A stretch of DNA of 64,000 nt from Clavulina sp. PMI_390 (Eukaryota; Basidiomycota; Agaricomycetes; Cantharellales; Hydnaceae): contig WIDE01000009.1 of NCBI GenBank assembly GCA_015039315.1, forward strand, positions 1 to 64,000, read 5' to 3'. Numbering within the stretch: position 1 is the first letter of the stretch; each line of letters opens with the position of its first letter. Below are positions 11,030-22,388 of this stretch, piece after piece. The position numbers and the translations under genes were made by a program. The notes below the pieces were generated by a model, which saw only the letters and a program-made list of their open reading frames with translations, did no database searches and was not told the origin of the DNA.

Positions 11030-12339
11030 TTAGTCGGCTAGCCACCCAGTAAAAGCTGCTGGTTCTTCAAGAGGGATTTCGTGAAGGGATGCGGGAGCTT
11101 CATTGACGCCTTCAGCGATACCATGGAGGGAAGGGAAGGCATCGCTTTGACGTTCAATTTGCAATGCCATCTCCTCAGAAACCTCTGGATCGAAGAAAGC
11201 GATGAGTTTCGCTTTCAGTGCTGCCAAATCAGTTGGATATCTGGTCGCACAGCTCTGAACAGCCAACCCGAATCCTTCGCCTACACATGATCGCTCGGTG
11301 GCAACTTTGATCACCACTTCAACCTTTCCAACCAGATCATACCACGGAAGACTGGCGCTTGCCAGCGAACGCCATAGAGCATCAAGACGAGTTCGCTCCG
11401 TCACATAAGTTCGTCTGCCTGACACATATGAAGAGGTTTCGTTTTTCCAACAACACTTGTGAAAGATGGGGTGTTTGGAGGCGGAAAGCCTCTCCTCCGC
11501 AAACGAATCGAAGATATATTGCCATTCGGCTCCACATTTCATCATACCACTAAGAAGATTCTGCCGATGCTGCTCGCTGAGGCGCGAGTCTTGCCACGCA
11601 CTCTGCCCCATGAGCATAATACGGTAATAGGCGGCCCCCTGAATACGAGTCTCTTTGAATTCTTCCCCGAATCTCAGCATGTCGAACGGGGATATTTTGA
11701 GTGTTGCTTCCCAGAGACTATCATGTAGTATTTGACGTGCGGTGGAAGCTAGGGAGGACTGCCCCACGAGATTGGCCATCCGCACGATATCGGCGGGAGA
11801 GAGACGCTCACTAAGTGAATCGATGAGCTTTTCTTTTGTCACCAGTGGTTTGATAAGTTCCAGGACAAATTCTTCGTACGCCACAACCTCGTATTTGTGC
11901 AGCAACACAATGAGAGGTAACAGCCTGCTCAGGTCTTGCGTTGTTGAATGTTTGGGATTCAAGCACGAATCCAGCGGGCTAAATGAAGTTGTTTAGGTTT
12001 CACTTGTAGTGCGGAAGGGAGAAGGAAGGAGCTGACGTGAAGAGCATGGCCCTCAAATCTTGAAATGGCCCGATAGGATCATCAAGCTCCAGCGGTTCGT
12101 CGCTCTCCGCGCTGGTCGAGTCGATCATGTGTGAAAAGGTCTGACTATGCAGCTGTAGAAGGGACTTTGGGATCTATACCCTGTTTTCTCAGCACGCTTT
12201 ACAGGAATCATGTCCCAAGGCGGGGTCAGATAATTACCTGGAAATGACACCCTTGAACTAGGAGTTTGATGCTGCCTGCAGCTAAATTGACCGAGTAATC
12301 ACGGTCTACGGCAACGGGTCCAGGCTCCGGGTCCAACAT
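11030..12339 (-). CDS. Single BTB/POZ-type protein (array member 4)
   Basis: Three exons (12339-12238, 12173-12037, 11978-11030) join to 395 codons. The first exon ends IKLLVQGCHFQ, the second gives IPKSLLQLHSQTFSHMI and ends in the phase-2 TTC-AC donor seen across the family, and the third begins PLDSCLNP. The C-terminal module is complete: IQGAAYYRIMLMG, FHKCCW and WYDLVGKVEVVI. It contains one unit only, so it could represent the ancestral form from which the double genes arose, or a reduced form. The first exon is 34 codons rather than the usual 26. A TATATAAG element lies 66-73 bases upstream. Confidence 0.8.
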
Positions 12340-13060
12340 CACCAGAGAAAGATACACGGAGCGAGAGGCGGGGTCTGATCCCGATTATTTCAGAGTATAA
12401 GCCTCTTATATACGAGTTTTTTTTTTTCTTTAGTTGGTCGCGTGGCGTTTATCACTCTAATAGGGCCTAGAAGCCACATGACTAAGAGTAGGCAGTGCAG
12501 GGGCAGGATGCCATGCCGAGCATCAAGGTGAACGATATCCCTAAGCTGTACGATATTCGAAGGGCTTGATGATATCGATCGTGAAGTGATGACGGATCGG
12601 AAGCTGGACCGTGACGTTTGGAGCTACTAGCGAATGAAAGAATCAGCGTTATGACCGTGGGAAACACCCAACAACAGCTTTCTCAACACACTGGCTTCGA
12701 CTGGCATTAAATCACACTGACATGGAATAGAGTTCCGTGACCTTTTTTCGCCCCTAATTCTTAATTGGTCATTCTACTCAATGAATGAACCTACGTGAAC
12801 GTGTTGATCTCGTTGTTTCCTGTCCAAACGCTCACATGTTGAGTGCATAGTTGGTTGCGAGCCTCGCTGCTTCCTCCCGTCCATTGACTCACATGATTAT
12901 GACTAACTAGGACACTTTGGCTATCACAGGGCCGGTTATAATTGGGTTACTGATTACCGCGCGGCTACGAACCGTCTTCATCAGCACATTATAGGGAGAG
13001 ATGGTGTCGTATCAAGAGCCTCTCGGTGGTCAGAAGCGCCCCCAGCTCTGAAACACCACC
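12340..13060. promoter_or_regulatory. Divergent promoter region between two BTB genes
   Basis: 721 bp separate the diverging starts at 12339 (minus) and 13061 (plus). The minus side has a TATA element at 12405-12412. The plus side has weaker AT-rich strings (near 12936 and 12989) upstream of its ATG. A run of 11 T follows at about 12417-12427. No gene is seen. Confidence 0.5.
12405..12412 (-). promoter_or_regulatory. TATA box of single-BTB gene 4
   Basis: Read on the minus strand the sequence is TATATAAG, 66-73 bases upstream of the ATG at 12339. The distance and sequence match a polymerase II TATA element. Confidence 0.5.
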
Positions 13061-15393
13061 ATGTCTAGCTCTAATGAGCTAACAGCTCAAGACTCCCCCC
13101 ATAGTATCAGGATATGGGTTGAGGACACCATCTTCCAAGTGCGCCCAACCATTCCACTGTTGCTTTCTATCTATATCTGACGTCTCTATCTGGATGACAG
13201 ATCCCTAGATCAATGCTGGAGCAGAATAGCGAAGCCTTCACGAGCATGTTGGACTATTTTGACACCCTCAATGGTCCCGGGGTCTCGCTCAAGCTCGAGG
13301 GCACGTCCAAGACTTTTCAGGAAATCTACCAAATTCTCTTCACGTACGCGGATTGATGAGGTTTATGGATATCAAATTGACCTAAGATGCCATCTTAGAC
13401 CTCTCGAATCATGTCTGGCGGCGGATCATGCCCAAAAGCTTGATCTCCTAAGTCTTCTCTATGTGGTCATTTTCCTTCACAGATATGGGATGAAGCGATT
13501 TGAGAATCGAGTCCTTACTTTTATCGAACCACTGGTATTCGATGGGGCCCTCCAAGCATCAATTACTGATGACTTCTCCGCTCTCGATGTCTTTCATGCG
13601 GCACATGAGCTCCAGCACTCTGGATTTATTGACGCCACTCTCCAGGTTCTCCTTGCCGGGCTGTGGGCTAAGGACCCAAAGGTTTCTGCTTACGGTACTC
13701 TGCATGCTGCCGAGCATTATAAAGACCGGAAGCTATTAGGAGCCTCATACTATCGAATCCTTCTTGATGGGCCGGATGTTTGGGATGAAGCCCCTACCCT
13801 GACAGACAAACACCGCCTCAACCTCGCTCGTGCTGTGACTTCCTGTGGAATGGAGTGGGACCGAGTATCTTTACACCTCTGGAAGCCTGAGCTGGGGAAT
13901 TACTCTATTGTCCACAACAGCCACTGGCAGGTTACAAAAAAGTCGAAAATCAAGAAAGGAAAAACCATTTTCCTCGGATACTCTACCGAGCACCTTGTTT
14001 CAATATTCCAAAGGATTGCAAGTTGTGACCTGCCGTGGTATGATCTGGTTGGCCGGGCAACGATTGTTGTCAACGCTTATCAAAGCTCGTACTTGGCTGC
14101 TAGTACTCTGAAAGAAGCCCAATCCTCTTTAGAGGATATCAAAGATAACATATATATCCACTTCGAGGATGATTCTAATGATATGGGCGCCCCCCACGAC
14201 CACTCGCTTGGAACAGCTTCCGCAGATGAGACCGAGCTCCCTCCTCATACCATCATAGCGCCTCCCAAGCTGATACTTCACTCCTCAATGGAATTAGAAC
14301 CAGGCGATCTCCTGTTGAGAGTAGACACTGTGGATTTTGCTGTACGTTTGTGCATACGCATCCGTCGCCACTATCCCATCCCGACTGACTGTACCCACTA
14401 GATTCCGGCAGCCCTTGCTCAGCTGCATAGTGAAAAACTCAGAGACATGCTATCCATTAGTACCCCGACGGTCACCCCCTTGGTCGCTGAGCCAATCATA
14501 ATTTATGACTCGGCTGAAACTGTTGAGGAACTACGCATCACTCTGATGAGGTATGTTTAGCTTCGTTGCATCTCCGATGCGGGTAGTTCGCATCTATGAC
14601 TGACATGCTACGCAGTCCTTTGGACTCGTTCCTTTTCCAACCTGAAAAGATTACCGAAAACCTGCGACGCTCGTTGGAATTCCTCGAGCTCCTTCATAAA
14701 TATGAATTTGACCAGCTTGAGCAATATGTCTGGGAACTGGTCGAGCCTATGACTTCCAAAGAGGCCCTCCCCATACACCTTACAGCCGACCTAACCATCT
14801 GGGATGCGTTCCGCCGAGGGCAAATACTTGATCGCCCAGGGCTCATGCATTCAGCTCGAGCCATCATACTTGAACGACTTTGGGCGAAGGACCCCTCTAT
14901 CTCCCCACATTATCTCCTTCGTTTTGGCGAGGACTTACGAGACAAGACTATCATTGGCGCTGCGTATTATCACGTTGTTTTAGGGGGAAGTCTAGCGTGG
15001 ATGAAGGCTGACTCCCTCGTTACGGCCCAAGATTGTCAACAGCTAAGCGAGACGAGAACGAAGCTCGCCGAGGCCTGGCAGATTATGTTCGATAGCGTTG
15101 GGCAAACTCAAGCCTCGTTAAGGCAGCCCCCGAACGTGATAATCCATCCATGTTGCTGGGACCCATCATGGTGGATTAGCCACAATTCTCCAGCGAATCG
15201 CATGCATGATCTAGTAACACGCCTTGGCCGGTCAAAGACGCCATATTTTGATTTAATGGGGAAAGTTTTGGCCATTATTCAGTCAGCTCAGGCTTACCCC
15301 TGCGGCACGAACTGCTCACCACGCTTCGGTACGGAGCTAGATGCGTTGCGAAATTCACTATACTCGTATTATCCATATGCTACAAATGAATGA
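13061..15393 (+). CDS. Double BTB/POZ-type protein (array member 5)
   Basis: Five exons (13061-13138, 13201-13343, 13399-14341, 14402-14550, 14616-15393) join to 696 codons with intron phases identical to the other double genes. Unit 1: IRIWVEDTIFQ, IPRSMLEQNSEAF, LLGASYYRILLDG; the CCW motif is lost (VHNSHW); WYDLVGR. Unit 2: IPAALAQLHSEKL, IIGAAYYHVVLGG, HPCCW, YFDLMGK. It most resembles the gene at 3721-6095: both have a diverged first-unit CCW site and IIGAAYYHVVL in unit 2, so these two genes are probably a duplicate pair. Confidence 0.8.
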
Positions 15394-15581
15394 GGTATCA
15401 AGGTTTTGCCAGTTAGCCGCTTGACTTCATCTCAGATACGTCAACACCAGGATCCGAGAAGCCCGCCGTAGTCTCATATGTTACAGATTTTGTTGAATAT
15501 ATCTGCCTTGTATGAATAATTTTATTGCACCGCTCGGCTAAGAAAATCACGGTAGCCGAAGCACAAAAGGTTCCAGCTTCC

Positions 15582-16968
15582 TCATGGTAGTATTGCATGC
15601 ATCTCATTCTCGTGTTGGACCGCTGCCCACTCTGACGATTCCATTTGTGACTGGATCATATCTGTGGAAGACCCAGGAGGTATCTCTTCTACATGATGTC
15701 TGCCTGAATCCTCAACACGCTCGACGCTCAACAGCACAAACTGTTCGTCAACTGTGGGATCAAAGAAGACAAATATGTTGTCTTTGATTCTTTGAAGTTC
15801 TGCAAAACCGGTCACATCAGGTGGATGAGACGGGCATTCGGGATCGTTTGAGGTTTGAGTCTCGAGTAAGATCTGAACTTTTGCAATATAATCGCACCAC
15901 AAAATCCGAGCTAGAGCCAGCTTTGTGTAGAGCTTGATCGATGGGGACTGGTACGAAACAACTGAGATCTTGGCTTTCCTCTTGATCAACTTCTGCTCAG
16001 CAGTCTGGGGTTCGGGCCTTTGTTTCCAGCAGCATTGGCTTAAAAAGGTAGGGATAGGGTACGCCTGTTCAGCAGCTGAGGAGGAACTGGCAGGATCAGA
16101 AGTCGTGTGGGGCCGTATTGAAGCAGCGCTGATGGCAAGAGCAGTGGTGGCAACGTCCCACGCAGCTGCAAATCTGCGCATACCTAGCTCAATATTATGC
16201 CGATGATCGTGGGTAAGATCTTGGATATCCCAATTGGTCGGATTCTGGAGCATGATTTGATAATAGGCTGCGCCCCAGAGCTTTTTGTCATCATGCTCGA
16301 ATGCCAGGGCAAGCATTTGATAAGGAGAAACTGAGGAGTCTTGCCGCCATAGCCGGTCGGTCAGAGCGTCCCGTATCCCACTCAAAATAGCGGGTTGCTC
16401 GTTGACTGCAGATATACGGTAAATGGTTTCGCCTTGACACGCTTCGGGATCCGAGCTTGAGAGATAGGCATCCAGGGCCGCAGGTGTGGCCAAGGGAGCA
16501 ACAAGAGTAATAACGTGATCTTTAAATGTATCCATATGGTAATTGTGGAGGAGAACGAGGAGGTTGAACAGTCTCCCAAAGTCTTGTGCGATAGGGTTTC
16601 CAGGAAACAGACAGGAATCAGGCGTCCTAGTTATGGGTTTCGTTAGAAAAGCATTTCCGTACAATAAAGAGAGCTCTCACACGAAGACCATTGATCGGAA
16701 ATCCTGGAATGCCTCAAGTGGATCACCAAGTCTAACTATGTCGTGTTCATGACTCGATGCCAGTCCAACACTTTGTAGACTTGATGAATGACAATGATGT
16801 TCCAAGAGAGCCACAGGGATCTTCAAAATTGAGGCATCATCAACTTCTTCTCAGAGATATGAGCGGACTAGTCAGAAAAAAAAAACATACGCGAAACCTC
16901 ACGCCATGAACGATGAAAGTAGTGCTCTCAGGAGCTAATTGCATGGTAAAGTCCGACTCTGCATCCAT
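15582..16968 (-). CDS. Single BTB/POZ-type protein (array member 6)
   Basis: Three exons (16968-16891, 16820-16681, 16626-15582) join to 420 codons. The BTB part reads STTFIVHGVRFR then IPVALLEHH; exon 3 begins TPDSCLFPGNP. The module is present but the most diverged of the array: LWGAAYYQIMLQN, LSQCCW and WCDYIAK, where the usual Gly of the D-x-x-G-K motif is Ala. It has a longer acidic tail. The donor of intron 2 was set at GTGAGA because only that keeps the frame. It lies tail to tail with the double gene that ends at 15393. Confidence 0.75.
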
Positions 16969-17304
16969 TACGATGGTGGAACGGGACACAATCGATGCTT
17001 AGCCGCCTAGTCATCAGCAGCTTGAGCCTGCCTCCCCTCTTCCTCAAGGTATCCTCGTTGCGAAGATCATGATTGCTATTTCTGGCGAGCAGTTGTCCGC
17101 GAGCCATTGAATGGTAGATAGATCAAGATAAGCGCGCGGCTGGTTCTCAAGAAGAACAGTGATTAACAATAGGGATGCGCTACAGCTTGCCTAAGAAGGA
17201 ACTGACCAGAATTGTGAGGGGAACTATGAAGATTGATCAATACTCATTGTAGCACTGCCCGTTGAACATAAAATATGGATACAATCAGAGGCGCCGAAGT
17301 CAGG
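16969..17304. other. Spacer between single-BTB genes 6 and 7
   Basis: 336 bp that should hold the promoter of the gene starting at 16968 and the 3' end of the gene ending at 17305, both on the minus strand. Nothing else is recognised. Confidence 0.45.
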
Positions 17305-18429
17305 TCACGCTGACGTTTCCAGACCGGCATCAACGATGGGTGGTTCAGCAAACCTTTCGTTTGCTTCGAACAAATCGTACAGCGACTGTTTCATCTCTTC
17401 AAGCTCAGGACGGTATCGCTGCCGACAATCTTCATCGCATGCCAACTCTTCCGCCCGTGTAATGAAAATCTCCAGCATGCCGATCCAATCAAAGGATGGA
17501 CGTTTCGCTTTGGCCAGGTCATAGAATACGAGGCCATAGCGGTCCATAGAAAACGAGACAGCGTCATGGCCCCAGCAACAATCGTGAATAATAGGGTACT
17601 GTCCAGGGGTACAGATGGCCGCGAACAGCTCGTGCCAGAGATCAATGCATCGGAGTCTTCCGATAACGAGCTTGTCAAGTTGAGTGGTGCTCAGGGTAGC
17701 TGCGCGCCATGCTTCCTCGCCGAGCAGGAGGATCTGGTAATACGCCGCGCCAGTGATCGGTTTATCATTGTACTCCTCTCCGAAGAACAATGCTTCATAG
17801 GCGGAGAATGCAGGATCATGGTCCCAGAGGCGGTCTATTATAACGCTTCGCGCGAAGTCCACAAATGGGATTTGACCCACTCGGTGAGCCACCCGGAAGA
17901 CATCGTAGGCAGAGGGAGTGTTGGGAGGAGGAGATTTAAGCTTCAACACTTCCAAAAGAGGCTCGATGAGCGACAGAATGTGTTTCTCAAAATCGCTAAT
18001 CTCATATTTATGAAGTAACACGAGGATTTCGAGCATACGCCGCAGGTCCTTGGTTGTAGGATATGAGGGCATGAGGCATGATTGTAGAGGTCTGATCGAC
18101 GATAATCAATTCATGATCGAAATAAGGGGAAGGATGAGACCGAGTAGGAAACATACGTGAAAAGCATAGCTCGAAAATCTTCGAAAGCCTGTAGTGAGTC
18201 ATCCAAGGTAATCGGATCAGTTTCCTCAGTCGAGGTCGTTGAAGCAAACATGTGCCCGAAAACGCTGCTATGTTGCTGTAAGATTGCCTTAGGTACCTGT
18301 AGGCAGCATAATTGGCATGAGCATACGGCGATGTTGGTCTCTCAGACGCACACGAAAAAGTTTCCCCTCGACCAATAGCACTGCACTACCTGAAGCCCAA
18401 CCCATTGTAAAATCATCCACGTAAGACAT
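17305..18429 (-). CDS. Single BTB/POZ-type protein (array member 7)
   Basis: Three exons (18429-18352, 18296-18157, 18091-17305) join to 334 codons, the shortest member. The first exon has the family's standard 26 codons, ending AVLLVEGKLFR; the second gives VPKAILQQHSSVFGHMF and ends TTC-AC; the third begins PLQSCLMP. The module has ITGAAYYQILLLG, HDCCW and FDWIGM. This is the right-hand edge of the BTB array. Confidence 0.78.
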
Positions 18430-18783
18430 CTTGGGGGAAGGAGGTTGGGTAGGTCTTGCCAGCTGATTGAGGAAAGTTGGGTCACCCGTCACGCGTCTAG
18501 ACAACACCATTATGTGGAAAGAAACCACGATGCATTGGATATGCTCACGTCTTATGATCGTGACGGGGGTGTTTGGGCTGTGAGCTAGATACTGTCGGTG
18601 GCTAGACAAATCAGGTCGCTTTTTGGTGACATCATAGCCCTGAATTCATGCAAATGTTCGGTCAGAGGACTTTGTCTGGACATAGAGCAATGTTTCTGGG
18701 TTGGCCACGATTCAGAACGTCAACAATAGAAAACAACTCCCAGATTTGAGCCTGCAGCTACCGTTCCACCGTCGATCCCCAAC
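18430..18783. promoter_or_regulatory. Divergent promoter between BTB gene 7 and epsilon-COP
   Basis: 354 bp between an accessory BTB gene on the minus strand and the conserved COPI subunit gene on the plus strand. No clear TATA or CCAAT element stands out. It marks the border between the BTB array and conserved genes. Confidence 0.4.
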
Positions 18784-19934
18784 ATGGCTGACTCAGACTC
18801 ACTATTCTACTTGAAGAACCAGTTCTACCTTGGTATGTGCTATAAGCCCTCGTTCTAGCCAACTATCTCGACCAATCACCGTTGACATTCCAATTCTCTA
18901 GGCAACTATCGAGCTGTTGCTCAGAATCCTGTCCCTCCAAAATCGTCCATAGAATATCTCCCAACCCTTTTATACACCGCTCGCTCTCTCATTGCGCTGA
19001 ATGAAAGCGCTCGGGTCTTGAGCTTCGTGGAAGCCGATGTCGAACCAGCGGTCCGCGCCGTTCGCGCTCTTGCAAGCTACCTCGAGACCAAAAAGTCTGG
19101 GGGAAGTGTGGACGCTATTCTTGATGAACTGAGGGACCTGACGATTGAAGCTGAAGCCGCTGCTGAAGAGGCTACCTCCTCATACCAAGAGGGTGCCGAC
19201 GTGGGCGTTGTGCGTGTTGCCGCCGGGACTGCATTCATCGAAGAAGGGGAAATTGAGGAAGCTCTTACTACTCTTGGCGCAGGTACTGGTGTGAAGGATC
19301 TCGAATGGTGAGTCAAAGGCCACATATCATCTATGGGACAATATCAATTGACCAACTGTCTTCCTTGCACGACCCATCACAGTGTCTATCTCATCGTTCA
19401 GATCTACCTCTCAATAAACCGCACCGAGCTTGCAAAGAAAGAAATCGCAGCAGCGAAAACCAACATACCCGCTGCATCTGACTCCGTTCTCTTTGCGCTG
19501 GCCGAAGCAGCACTTGGTCTCGCAGCAGGTGGTGGGGCGCTCGTCTCCGCATACCATATCTACGACGAACAAGTGTCTGCTCCTGGATCCAGCCAAAATG
19601 CCAACATTATCGCCAGCAAGGGTGTTGCAGAGCTGTTGCGCGGCCATCTCACAGAAGCGTCCGCAAGCTTCGACGAGGCGCTGGGTTTGAACGAGACCTG
19701 TGGGGACGCACTGGTTGGGCGCGCTGTGATCAAGCAGCTGTCAGGTAAACAGGAAGACGCCGACGCGGCCTATGCGTGAGTGATGGTGGCGAATTTTTTG
19801 GGTCACTCCGCTGACATTCGCTCTGTAGTGCGTTGCAATCTGCCCTGCCTACACACCCATACCTTCAGGAGATTGCGGCCAAATCGGCGTTATTCGACCA
19901 ACTGAAGGTTAACTATGCTGCTTCGAAGGCATGA
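18784..19934 (+). CDS. SEC28: Coatomer subunit epsilon (COPI)
   Basis: Four exons (18784-18832, 18902-19307, 19383-19775, 19829-19934) join to 317 codons, the usual size for epsilon-COP (about 300). The N-terminus has the family signature FYLKNQFYLGNYRA, followed by helical TPR-like repeats. It includes LECVYLIVQIYLSINRTELA, the block around LAEAALGLAAGG and AYHIYDE, and the C-terminal HPYLQEIAAKSALFD. Epsilon-COP stabilises alpha-COP in the coat of Golgi-to-ER transport vesicles. The gene is convergent with the hydrolase gene, whose 3' end lies 213 bp away. Confidence 0.93.
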
Positions 19935-20147
19935 GCATCACTTTGTATCATCCATGTACTTGATACCTCAAAACCTTCCCCCAAGGGGATACTGAGACCA
20001 GGTGGTGGTGAACAGTATAGGATTACACGTGAAAACATGGAAATGAACTACACGATTACAAAGTTGAGGAAGCGCCATATAAATCCACTGAGAGAGAGGG
20101 AGCGTTCCACTATGTATAGAAGCTAACGCGGTGCCTCGGTCTGTTGC

Positions 20148-22169
20148 CTAGAAATCGATGAGATTACCAGCGGGAGGCTGGTTCCTCGCGAAGCGACGCT
20201 GAACAAAAGCGGTGGCGTTCCCAATGGCCGCGCGAATAGCATGAGATGAAGCACTACCACCTGCAATGACAGGGGCTGAAGCTCGCTGAACGGCCAAGAG
20301 TGCGCCACTGATGATTGCAGGCTGGTGCTCGTTCCCGTTCACTTCACCCTGCAGACCACCAGGATGGCCAAGCTCGATGCCTAGCTTAGGAAAAAGCAAA
20401 GCCCCTATGAACGGTACCCAAATTAGCAGGACACTGACCATATCGCCCATCCGCGCGTAGAACGTGGCGTGATGTGGCTGAACTTTTTCTTCAGGGTCGT
20501 ATGGGATGCTGATGGTGTGCATGAATGTCTGCACTCCTCGCTGAGCACCACTCTCCCCTCGGCCCACGACCCCACTAATCCCACCTCGATCGCACCAGAG
20601 GCCGATAGAGCCAACCTCGTCAGCTCGCAGGGCGACTTGCTCATGCATCATCTCGCCAATGCGGACATCCCAGGTCTTGCCAGGTGCGAGCACAACGTCC
20701 GCACGGCGGGGAGGTGACTTTTCATTTGGGTCGTCAGGCTCTGCAAGGAGGAGAGTGGATGGGTGTGCAAAATCGAGACAAATCGCAGCCGTGATAACGA
20801 CAGGACGAGTTCTCCAATTCTTCCCAGTTTTCTTGTACGGAATGTGAAGGGTGTGGAAAGGTGGTGGTTTTGTTGAGTGGATCATGGAGAACGACTCTGT
20901 AACTGATGGGAACGACCTGTAAGTGTTTGACGACCCAACTCCTGAGTGTCGCAATCACTCACTGGGAACCAGATTCTGCTTGAGGTACTCGAACTCCACG
21001 CCCTCCGCGCTAATAACCATGATACCATTCCTCCGGATTCCTTCTCGTTCATCAGACTTGCGAGGAGCAAAATCTTCAAAGCCTAGGGCAATCACGTATC
21101 CGGAGTTTACCTTGATACTGTTCTGCAATGTCTGGATGTCGGCGGCCCGTTCCTGGGCAGTGTCCCAGCGAACTGCACCTTCAGGCCACAAATGAATTTT
21201 TGCTTGTCCGTTGATACTTGCTGATTCGGCTCGGTAGGCTTCGAAAACGCCGCGCTTGGATGTGGAAGGATCAAACTCGGGCATGATGCACGCTAGAGAC
21301 AGGATTGTATCATCGTTGTGCGGTGATGGTAGCGGGTACACGTTGAAGGAGAATGGAGCGACAGAAGGGGGAGTGATCAATGCCAAAAGACAGATAGCAG
21401 TGAATAAGAGTGGGGTATATGGGATAGAGCCCCATCCCTGCGATTGAATCAACACAGCTGGCTTGGTATGATGCTCGCTATGTTGCTCTCCAGCATTAAC
21501 GCCAGTGGTAGCAGGGGCTCCATTAGGCCATTCAAGCAGCGAGGATCGCTCATCTGCATAAGGTGCTGGGACAAATTCCGTAGTAGGAAGCCTTCTGAAC
21601 AGCAGCGCAGGTATCAATCCTGCGAGTTCGAGAAATTGGACAACCAGCATGACCGAAATGCCAACAGCCCAGTCAAGAGCGGAAGCCCCGAAGATAGGGA
21701 GGAGCCAACGCAGGCCATCAATGCCATAAACTGGAGTCCAGGATGCCAGGCGTCCTATGCTCGAGGCATGGGCGATGAGCGTCTGAGAAGTTGCCCACAG
21801 TGATGGGAATAGCAATATGCTCATCATGGGGGATTCGACTCGAGCCGCCATTGCAGCCCATAGGGAGATCGGCGCGATGAAGCACAGGATCGACGTTAAT
21901 GAACCCATGTAGAGGGTCATAAGAGACAACGTCGGGGTGGACAGGGCTGAGACGCTAGACCCGACTCGAGCAAGTGATGCACCCAACGCGGACATGCATA
22001 CAAACATTGCCACAGATGAGGTTCGGCCATTCGGCTGGATCTTTACGTGCGATATGAAGGCGACCAAAGATGCTAAGTAGAGAGTGAGTGGTACGAATGA
22101 AATCGATGTTGGAAGAGCGTAGAACGCCAAAACCGCTGAGGTTGCTGAAACCCCAGTCACAGCGTTCAT
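20148..22169 (-). CDS. Membrane-anchored carbon-nitrogen hydrolase, apolipoprotein N-acyltransferase-like
   Basis: Two exons (22169-20963 and 20902-20148; 60-bp intron) join to about 653 codons. The first 290 residues contain several hydrophobic segments, then comes a nitrilase-superfamily domain. The catalytic triad is visible: Glu330 in LWPEGAVRW, Lys397 in EYLKQNLVP and Cys444 in AICLDF, followed by ADVVLAPGKTWD. This order of multi-pass membrane region then CN-hydrolase domain is that of bacterial apolipoprotein N-acyltransferase (Lnt). Fungi lack the bacterial lipoprotein pathway, so the acyl or amide substrate is unknown. The 3' acceptor at ATCAG was chosen because it alone restores the frame. 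The gene is divergent from the DUF4470 gene, with 219 bp between the two ATGs. Confidence 0.82.
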
Positions 22170-22388
22170 CCTTATGCAAGTAGATCCTTAAGGAAGGGAT
22201 GCTTCCTGACACAGTCCAGATGCCCCGACTGTATCGATATTGGGGGCGTGGTGATAGTCAAATAGCGATGGCCACGAAAGAACCGCGCGCCAAACGCGAG
22301 ACGAGTTGCCATTGGTCACAGGTCACGCGAACCTTCCGAGTCGCCAAACAACAAACAAAGCGAACTAGACCCCATCGGTCTCGTCGTG
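22170..22388. promoter_or_regulatory. Bidirectional promoter with conserved CCAAT box
   Basis: 219 bp between the divergent hydrolase and DUF4470-A starts. An inverted CCAAT (ATTGG at 22311-22315) lies 78 bp before the plus-strand ATG. It is embedded in a block (CCACGAAAGAACCGCGCGCC and following bases) retained almost unchanged in the duplicate at 26320-26395. Conservation above the surrounding background suggests it is functional. Confidence 0.5.

Noticed and set aside
20904..20962. Alternative acceptor CTTACAG for the CN-hydrolase intron
   Set aside because: It puts the downstream catalytic Cys segment out of frame. The later acceptor ATCAG restores it.
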